From: Chondromyces crocatus
GTDB taxonomy: Bacteria > Myxococcota_A > Polyangia > Polyangiales > Polyangiaceae
Length of the DNA: 64,000 bases
Reading direction: 5' to 3'
Assembly (NCBI RefSeq): GCF_001189295.1
Contig: NZ_CP012159.1
Coordinates: forward strand, 8,788,501 to 8,852,500
The position numbers were made by a program, and so were the translations under genes. Each line of letters opens with the position of its first letter. The stretch's first letter is position 1. The notes beneath the pieces were generated by a model that was given only the letters and a program-made list of their open reading frames with translations, was not told where the DNA came from and ran no database searches. Of the stretch, positions 59,085 to 64,000 are shown in pieces.

Positions 59085-60698
59085 GTGCCGAGCGACGCCG
59101 CCCTGCCTGCTCGCAATGCCACGACCACGGATGTACGTAATGCTTATGCCGAGCTCCTCCGCGACACGAGAGGCTTGAGGCGTGAGCAACAACAAGCGCG
59201 TGAGGCCTGGTTCGCGCGCCTCGCAGCGGACAAAAAAGAAGAGACACTCTTCGAGCTGGAAATCCTGCTCAAGGGCCTGGCGTGCTTCGCCAACCCACGG
59301 AATCACCCGGGTGCCGGCCGCCGCCAGACCATCGTCGGATACGATTTTCGCGAGCACCTGCAGCTAGCGCGTGACGGGATGGCGCGCGTGGTCCACCTGG
59401 CGCGAGCGATGCTGGGTGAGCGTGACCGCGCGTTCGTATTCCAGCGTTACCTCGAGACGGTCCTCCCCGAAGACACCGCGCGTACCCGTCTCCTCCACGC
59501 TACGATGACCCAGGAGACCCCGGAGGGGAGCCTGTTCGTACTGCGCCATGGATTCACCAACCTCATCGAGGTGGCAGGCGGCCTCCTGCGCGTACCTCGC
59601 CTGAACTTTCGCCTTTTCTATGCGCATCTGGCCACGACGATGCGCGAGATCGCACAAAGCGCCTTCTTCAACCCCCTTCACGCCCTCGAGTTCCGGCCCG
59701 AGTTCGATCGAATCGCCTCTTCCCAGGTCCTCGAGCTGATCCAGCGGGTCCCCGGAGAGCAAGCGCATCGCCTGGTGGCGCTCACGTTTCTCGCACTGTT
59801 CCGGATGCTCCGCTACCTGCGCCTGCTCGACACGATTGCGCTCGACCACTCGGATCGACGCATTGCGGGTCGGGCGTACCTGGTCCTCGCGGTCCTTCGA
59901 AGCGACGCTCGTGCCCTTGCGAACTACCTGCGCCGTCGCGCTGGTGCTTTGCTGGCGGGCAGCTACGAGCGCAGCCTGCTCCGTGTCCCCGCCACCGATC
60001 TCGACGCTCGTTACGACGAGCTCGCGGCAGAAGGCCACCGGTTGATGGCCGTCAAGGTGGCACTGACCGGCGTGGCCGCGAACCTGCGCCTCGAAATGCG
60101 ACGCACCTTCGAGCACGACCTGCTTCCAGCAGACAGCGCCCTGTCCGAAGCCGAACACAGAAGCCGCCTCCGCGCCGCGACAGCGAATCTTCGCCCGGCG
60201 CTTCAGAACGCCATCCTCTTCCTGGGCCGCTCCCTGGGCGCTCATTTCGAAGAGGGGCGCGTATTCGATGACCATGCTGCCCGCCGCACCACGAGCGAAC
60301 GACTCCGCAGAGACGTCTGGATGTTCGCGCAGATTGCCCGCGCCTTCGCAAGCAAGGCTCGCCACACGGGCCCCGCTCAGGACCGCTGGACGGGGATTGC
60401 CAGCTTCGCGTTCGTTCGAGAATTTCTCTCGTACTTCCGCGCCATGGGGTATCCCCTCCTCCGCGTCGGCGATTATCCGCGCGTCGACACGTTCATGGCA
60501 GCCATGAGCCGCCTCGAGGAGACGGATCTCCTCGATCCCGCGCGACTGGAAGCCGCAATCCTCGAATGCGAGGCCTTCTACGAGTTTCTGACCAGGCTAT
60601 TCGATCAGATCTCGAAGAGAGACGAGCTTGCAGGAGTACCCTTCGACCGGAAGGATGCAGCTCGAGCGCTTCGCCTTTATCTGGGCGAACGATCGTGA
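59085..60698 (+). CDS. Large predicted helical protein of unknown function
   Basis: A 537-residue protein I do not recognise. It has no signal peptide and no membrane segment. Secondary structure looks almost entirely helical (for example ALPARNATTTDVRNAYAELLRDTRGLRREQQQAREAWFARLAADKKEETLFELEILLKG, in parts), with Arg/Leu/Glu-rich stretches and no clear catalytic motif. The start at GTG 59085 has AGGA upstream; an earlier in-frame start lies within the preceding gene. It is probably co-transcribed with the lipoprotein. Could be a myxobacterial conserved protein. Confidence 0.6.
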   Translation: MPSDAALPARNATTTDVRNAYAELLRDTRGLRREQQQAREAWFARLAADKKEETLFELEILLKGLACFANPRNHPGAGRRQTIVGYDFREHLQLARDGMARVVHLARAMLGERDRAFVFQRYLETVLPEDTARTRLLHATMTQETPEGSLFVLRHGFTNLIEVAGGLLRVPRLNFRLFYAHLATTMREIAQSAFFNPLHALEFRPEFDRIASSQVLELIQRVPGEQAHRLVALTFLALFRMLRYLRLLDTIALDHSDRRIAGRAYLVLAVLRSDARALANYLRRRAGALLAGSYERSLLRVPATDLDARYDELAAEGHRLMAVKVALTGVAANLRLEMRRTFEHDLLPADSALSEAEHRSRLRAATANLRPALQNAILFLGRSLGAHFEEGRVFDDHAARRTTSERLRRDVWMFAQIARAFASKARHTGPAQDRWTGIASFAFVREFLSYFRAMGYPLLRVGDYPRVDTFMAAMSRLEETDLLDPARLEAAILECEAFYEFLTRLFDQISKRDELAGVPFDRKDAARALRLYLGERS

Positions 60699-60743
60699 AT
60701 CACGACTGCTCGAACTAGCCGGTTCTACTTGGTACAGGGGGAT

Positions 60744-60770
60744 CGCCCGCGGTTCATCTCACCGCGGGCG
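60744..60770. terminator. Hairpin between convergent genes
   Basis: A perfect 9-bp stem CGCCCGCGG and CCGCGGGCG encloses a 9-nt loop (60753-60761). It lies in the gap between the unknown helical gene (end 60698) and the histone-like gene (end 60827). No T-run is present, so the function is inferred from position. Confidence 0.6.
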
Positions 60771-60826
60771 TCCACGCGATGGCTCCGACCAGCGCTCAGC
60801 TGGACGCAGCCCGCGACACGAGGAGA

Positions 60827-61237
60827 CTATTCCGTCTCGTCGCTGCCGCCGCCCTGAGCGACCTGGGCAGCAGCAGGCGCAGGCGCCGCCTTCTGCCCAC
60901 GCGAGCTCCCCTTGGAGGCCCGCTTGGCAGCCGTGCGGGTGCCCCGCGCTGCCGTCGTCTTCGTCGCCTTGGCCGCCTTGCGGGGGGCTGCAGCGCGCTT
61001 GGCCGCCGCGCGCGGCTTGCGCTTGGCTGCCGTCTTCTTCGGGGCCGCCTTCTTGGCCGCCGTGCGCTTGGTCGCCTTCTTCGCGACGCCACGCTTGGCG
61101 GTCGTCTTCTTCGCCGCCTTACGGGCCGGGGTCTTCTTGGCGACCTTCGCAGCCTTGGCTGCTGCCGGCTTCTTGGCCGTCTTGGTCACCTTCTTCGCGG
61201 CTTTCCTTCCGGTCTTCGCCGTCTTCTTCGTAGCCAT
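60827..61237 (-). CDS. Histone H1-like Lys/Ala-rich protein
   Basis: A 136-residue basic, low-complexity protein (MATKKTAKTGRKAAKKVTKT, KKTPARKAAKKTTAKRGVAK) of the histone H1/AlgP-like type, with AAKK/TAKK repeats throughout and no folded domain. It likely binds DNA and affects nucleoid compaction. Start ATG at 61237 has a strong AGGAGGATTCCC site. A good promoter is 85-115 bp upstream, suggesting high expression. The C-terminus is acidic/Gln-Gly-rich (GQKAAPAPAAAQVAQGG). Confidence 0.85.
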   Translation of the reverse strand: MATKKTAKTGRKAAKKVTKTAKKPAAAKAAKVAKKTPARKAAKKTTAKRGVAKKATKRTAAKKAAPKKTAAKRKPRAAAKRAAAPRKAAKATKTTAARGTRTAAKRASKGSSRGQKAAPAPAAAQVAQGGGSDETE

Positions 61238-61253
61238 CGGGAATCCTCCTGCA

Positions 61254-61744
61254 TGTGCTCCGGCTACCGGCCGTGCAAGTCAAACTACACTGGCCACCTA
61301 CCGAAACAACAGATGTTGCGAGACATATATTGCCATGCATGGTGATGGTCAAGGAAATTGTTGCGTGGCCTATACCCGCCTACCCCATGTGTTCGGGCCG
61401 AACTGCTCCGCAAGCGTTGCATGGGTAAACGCCAGATCAGTCCATCCCTCCCAGAAGTACGCAAACCCACGAGGCTTTTCCCCATGTTCTCCACGGCGAG
61501 CGTTCAGAGCAGTACCGCGTACGACGGGCCGTTCGCCTGAACCGAAGTGAGTTCTCTCACCCACTCTGGGCTTCAGATCACCTTCACCCCTGGACCCACA
61601 TCAACGCACACATCGTCCACACAAGGACGACAGCCTCTCCAGACCTTGTGCTGACCGACGCGTCTGACTTAGGGTCGCGGGAGCGTCTGCCGTTTGCCGC
61701 AGCGCGTACACCGTCCCCATATCGGCTTCTTCAGGAGAAAACCC
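61254..61744. other. Divergent intergenic region with histone-gene promoter
   Basis: Lower GC than the surroundings. Holds the promoter at 61324-61352 for the leftward histone-like gene and should carry the promoter of the rightward OmpA-like gene. No convincing gene was seen in it. Confidence 0.5.
61324..61352 (-). promoter_or_regulatory. Promoter of histone H1-like gene
   Basis: On the minus strand: -35 TTGACC (61347-61352), 17-bp spacer, -10 TATATG (61324-61329). Transcription would begin near 61316, giving a leader of about 80 nt before the ATG at 61237. It closely fits a sigma-70-type consensus. Confidence 0.7.
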
Positions 61745-62569
61745 ATGTTGCTTCGTCGCTCCACGCGAGCGTTGGTCCTGGGAGTTGCACTCATCGCCGG
61801 CTTTGGAGGTCCTGGTTGCGGCTACTCCGAGGAGGAGATGCAAGCCAAGATCCGTGAGCTGGAGAACCTCAGAAATCAGCTGAGCAGTGAGCAGGCACAG
61901 AGCAAGAAGACCCGCGCGGAACTCGAGGAGGCATCAGCCAAGGTCGACCAGCTGAAAGCCCAGCTGAAAGCTGCGGGCGTCGACATCTCGAACCTCAATG
62001 CCAACCTCGAGCAGCAGGCGCGCGCTCTCGAAGACTATCGAAAAAGGGCCGAGCAGCTCGAAGCGATCAAGAAGCGATTCGAGCTCCTCCGCGACAAGCT
62101 GCAGGCATTGACCAAGCTCGGGCTCAACGTCACCGTGCGCAACAACCGCATGGTCATCCAGATGCCTGGCGACGTGCTGTTCGACTCCGGCCGCGAGACC
62201 TTGAAGAAGGATGGGCAGGACATCATCCTCAAGGTCGCCGAGGTCATCCGGAACGACTCGGGCCTCGCGTCACGCTCCTTCCAGGTGGCTGGCCATACCG
62301 ACGACGCGCCCCTGCAGGGCGGCCGCTTCAAGGACAACTGGGGCCTCAGCGTCATGCGGGCGCGCGAGGTGCTCGCATTCCTGGTCACGCCTGTCGAAAA
62401 GGGTGGCGGCGGGCTCAATGCGACGCGCTGGAGCGCCGCAGGATTCAGTGACACCGACCCGATCAAGCCGAATGACTCGCCCGAGAACAAGCAGGCCAAT
62501 CGCCGCTGCGAGATCGTCGTCGTCCCGAATGTGGAAGAGATGCTCGATCTGAAGACACTGGTGCAGTGA
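61745..62569 (+). CDS. OmpA/Pal-like peptidoglycan-binding lipoprotein
   Basis: A 274-residue lipoprotein (lipobox GGPGC) with a coiled coil (about residues 32-120; MQAKIRELENLRNQLSSEQA..., EQLEAIKKRFELLRDKLQAL) and a C-terminal OmpA domain (about 135-260; MPGDVLFDSGRETLKKDGQD, VAGHTDDAPL, NWGLSVMRAREVLAFL, GFSDTDPIKPNDSPENKQANRRCEIVV). It should bind peptidoglycan and tether the outer membrane or act in a stator-like role. ATG at 61745 has AGGAG. Ppx/GppA follows 4 bp downstream. Confidence 0.93.
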   Translation: MLLRRSTRALVLGVALIAGFGGPGCGYSEEEMQAKIRELENLRNQLSSEQAQSKKTRAELEEASAKVDQLKAQLKAAGVDISNLNANLEQQARALEDYRKRAEQLEAIKKRFELLRDKLQALTKLGLNVTVRNNRMVIQMPGDVLFDSGRETLKKDGQDIILKVAEVIRNDSGLASRSFQVAGHTDDAPLQGGRFKDNWGLSVMRAREVLAFLVTPVEKGGGGLNATRWSAAGFSDTDPIKPNDSPENKQANRRCEIVVVPNVEEMLDLKTLVQ

Positions 62570-62573
62570 CACG

Positions 62574-63512
62574 ATGCGCGTCGCAGCGATCGACATCGGC
62601 ACGAACTCCGTGCTTTTGCTCGTAGCCGAGCGTCGAGGCGCCGACATCGTCCCCCTCGCCGAGCGCGCCACAATCACGCGCCTCGGCCAGGGGGTCGATG
62701 CCACGCGAGCGCTCAATACGGAAGCCGTCGAGCGCACGCTCGCCTGCCTGGCGCGTTATGGCGAGGAACTCAAAGCGCTCGGCGCGGAGCGGATCGAAGC
62801 TGTCGGAACCAGCGCCATGCGCGATGCCGCGGGTGGCGACGAATTCACGAACCGCGCGGCATCTCTGCTCGGCGTGAGACCTCGGGTCATCTCTGGCCTC
62901 GAAGAAGCCGAGCTCACGTTTCACGGAGCGCTGAGTGGCCTCCCAGCTCGCCCTGGGCCGCGCGTCGTATTCGACATCGGAGGCGGCAGCACCGAGATCA
63001 TCTCCAGCACAGCACCTCATGAAGCCATCACCGCAGTGAGCCTCGACATTGGCAGCGTCCGGCTCACGGAGCGGCACATCCACTCCGACCCACCTCAGCA
63101 GGTCGAGCTGGACGCCACCAAAGCCGACATTCGTGCCCAGCTGGCTAGCGTCCCCCGCCTGGCTTCCAGCACCGAGCCGCTCCTGGTCGGCGTCGCCGGG
63201 ACGGTCACCACGGTCGCGGCCCTCGTGCACGACGTGGCCCCCTACGACGCCCAGCGAATCCACGGCTCACAGCTGAGCTACGAGGACATCCAGCGGACCA
63301 TCGAGCAGCTTTCCTCCATCCCGGTCGCCGCGCGAAGAGCGCTGCGAGCGCTCGATCCTGCCCGGGCCGACGTCATTGTGGCCGGAAGCCTCATCGTCCA
63401 GGAGATCCTCCTCTGGGCGGGTCACCCGACAGGCGCTCCGGCCCGCAGCATCATTGCTTCAGACCGCGGGGTTCGCTGGGGGATAGCGCACAAGCTCCTC
63501 CAGGCGAAGTAA
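62574..63512 (+). CDS. Ppx/GppA-family exopolyphosphatase/phosphatase
   Basis: A 312-residue sugar-kinase/Hsp70-fold phosphatase: AAIDIGTNSVLLLVAE (phosphate 1), GTSAMRDAAGG, VFDIGGGSTEIIS (phosphate 2) and VGVAGTVTTVAAL. It lacks the C-terminal HD domain of E. coli Ppx, as in short family members. It hydrolyses polyphosphate or pppGpp; which is uncertain. It is 4 bp after the OmpA-like lipoprotein gene and probably co-transcribed. Confidence 0.92.
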   Translation: MRVAAIDIGTNSVLLLVAERRGADIVPLAERATITRLGQGVDATRALNTEAVERTLACLARYGEELKALGAERIEAVGTSAMRDAAGGDEFTNRAASLLGVRPRVISGLEEAELTFHGALSGLPARPGPRVVFDIGGGSTEIISSTAPHEAITAVSLDIGSVRLTERHIHSDPPQQVELDATKADIRAQLASVPRLASSTEPLLVGVAGTVTTVAALVHDVAPYDAQRIHGSQLSYEDIQRTIEQLSSIPVAARRALRALDPARADVIVAGSLIVQEILLWAGHPTGAPARSIIASDRGVRWGIAHKLLQAK

Positions 63513-64000
63513 CGCATCGGCCAGCCCTCCTGCCGCCGGCCTGCGCCCACGCCTCATCGCGCCTGTGGTTCCCTGATCTCGAGCTGCCCTCTCCCACTGG
63601 TCCCCTACCTGCCCTAAGCTCACATCATACCTCCCCCGTGAAGCCGACATGGCCGCAGCCGCCCCGACGAACAAGGGTTCTGTGCGGCCGACAGCTTCAT
63701 CCCAAGAGTCACAATCCGAGCAGATCGTCTCAGGCACACAGAAATCCGGACTGTACTCCCGCCGTCGGCATGTGTATGTGGAAGCTGTAATTTCACCACA
63801 TGCGCGACCCAGGATTCCTTCCACCGCGAGCGAGCGGGAACGGAAGTGGCTGGCTTTCACGCTGAAATATCAAATTTATTGACGTTGCACATCGATCTGA
63901 CTACATTGCGCGCGCTTGGCGCAAACCGGACTCGCTTCTCGAGGTCAACTCAACCCCAGAACTTTCTACCTCTGACCGCCTACCTCATCCGGCGCAGCCA
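63513..64000. other. Right-edge region without a convincing gene
   Basis: Lower GC. An open frame at 63649-63882 encodes a 77-residue Ser/Arg-rich polypeptide without recognisable domain or ribosome-binding site, and a leftward frame (63459-63860) overlaps the Ppx/GppA end; both are unlikely to be genes. A promoter near 63879 reads out of the window. Confidence 0.4.
63879..63907 (+). promoter_or_regulatory. Sigma-70-like promoter at right edge
   Basis: TTGACG (63879-63884), a 17-bp spacer and TACATT (63902-63907), in a locally AT-rich stretch. It would drive a gene beyond the window. Confidence 0.55.

Noticed and set aside
63459-63860. Leftward 133-residue frame overlapping the Ppx/GppA end
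   Set aside because: It overlaps a certain gene and has no recognisable features.
1-64000. tRNA or rRNA genes, IS elements, prophage or attachment sites
   Set aside because: All larger gaps were read on both strands by eye; no cloverleaf-type sequence, transposase or integrase was recognised.

Overview
The window is very GC-rich, dense DNA with strong third-position GC bias. It looks chromosomal and most like a large-genome myxobacterium of the Sorangiineae type. This is inferred from several traits: lipoproteins with AgmX/PglI-like C-terminal domains, an atypical bacterial enhancer-binding protein, a soluble Ser/Thr kinase, an RsbR-like PAS-STAS protein, histone H1-like Lys/Ala-rich proteins, and a LexA-box-like site resembling the one described for Myxococcus. 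No rRNA, tRNA, IS element or prophage was seen.

Layout. 1-3.3 kb: the 3' end of an AAA+ regulator, a cyanovirin-N-like protein, and an operon of two short-chain dehydrogenases behind a double palindrome. 3.7-9.7 kb: the imuA-imuB-dnaE2 damage-induced mutagenesis cassette, reading leftward with a LexA-like box at its start. 10-13.4 kb: a membrane protein, a PPC-type lipoprotein, a SAM methyltransferase and a SUKH-family protein. 13.7-15.3 kb: a 42-bp tandem repeat tract, then a 12-repeat CRISPR array with a recognisable leader but no cas gene anywhere in the window, then a Uma2-type nuclease-fold gene. 16-23.4 kb: LysR/SnoaL pair, PAS-STAS protein, two more paralogous methyltransferases, AraC regulator/GST pair, and an O6-alkylguanine repair protein. 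23.4-27.5 kb: divergent citrate synthase genes, one fused to a DNA-binding helix-turn-helix, and a RES-type toxin-antitoxin pair. 27.7-31 kb: Kup potassium transporter, TetR regulator with its palindrome, and a response regulator.

31.2-36.2 kb and 40.2-47.0 kb are the two most unusual regions. The first is a four-gene operon whose three junctions are all GTGA overlaps: B12-binding-type radical SAM enzyme, a protein with repeated K-x-Y strands (ABBA-prenyltransferase-like at best), Rieske oxygenase and PhyH dioxygenase. The second operon joins a papain-like/serine-hydrolase fusion, another repeated-Tyr-strand protein, a second radical SAM enzyme sharing a C-terminal domain with the first, and a five-haem c-type cytochrome lipoprotein. 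Both look like specialised oxidative or peptide-modification systems sharing one two-gene core. A basic Ser/Arg/Ala-rich protein and a P2-type ATPase lie between them.

47-64 kb is mostly housekeeping or envelope: Nudix hydrolase, transglutaminase-like protein, PcnB-type nucleotidyltransferase, Ser/Thr kinase, M50 membrane protease, CoaD, a degenerate aspartic-protease-like lipoprotein, a DnaQ-fold exonuclease with a WYL-like tail, an HNH endonuclease, small lipoproteins, a large unrecognised helical protein, a histone H1-like protein, an OmpA/Pal-like lipoprotein and Ppx/GppA. Gene borders rest on codon frame, motifs and ribosome-binding sites; functions come from family recognition without database searches.
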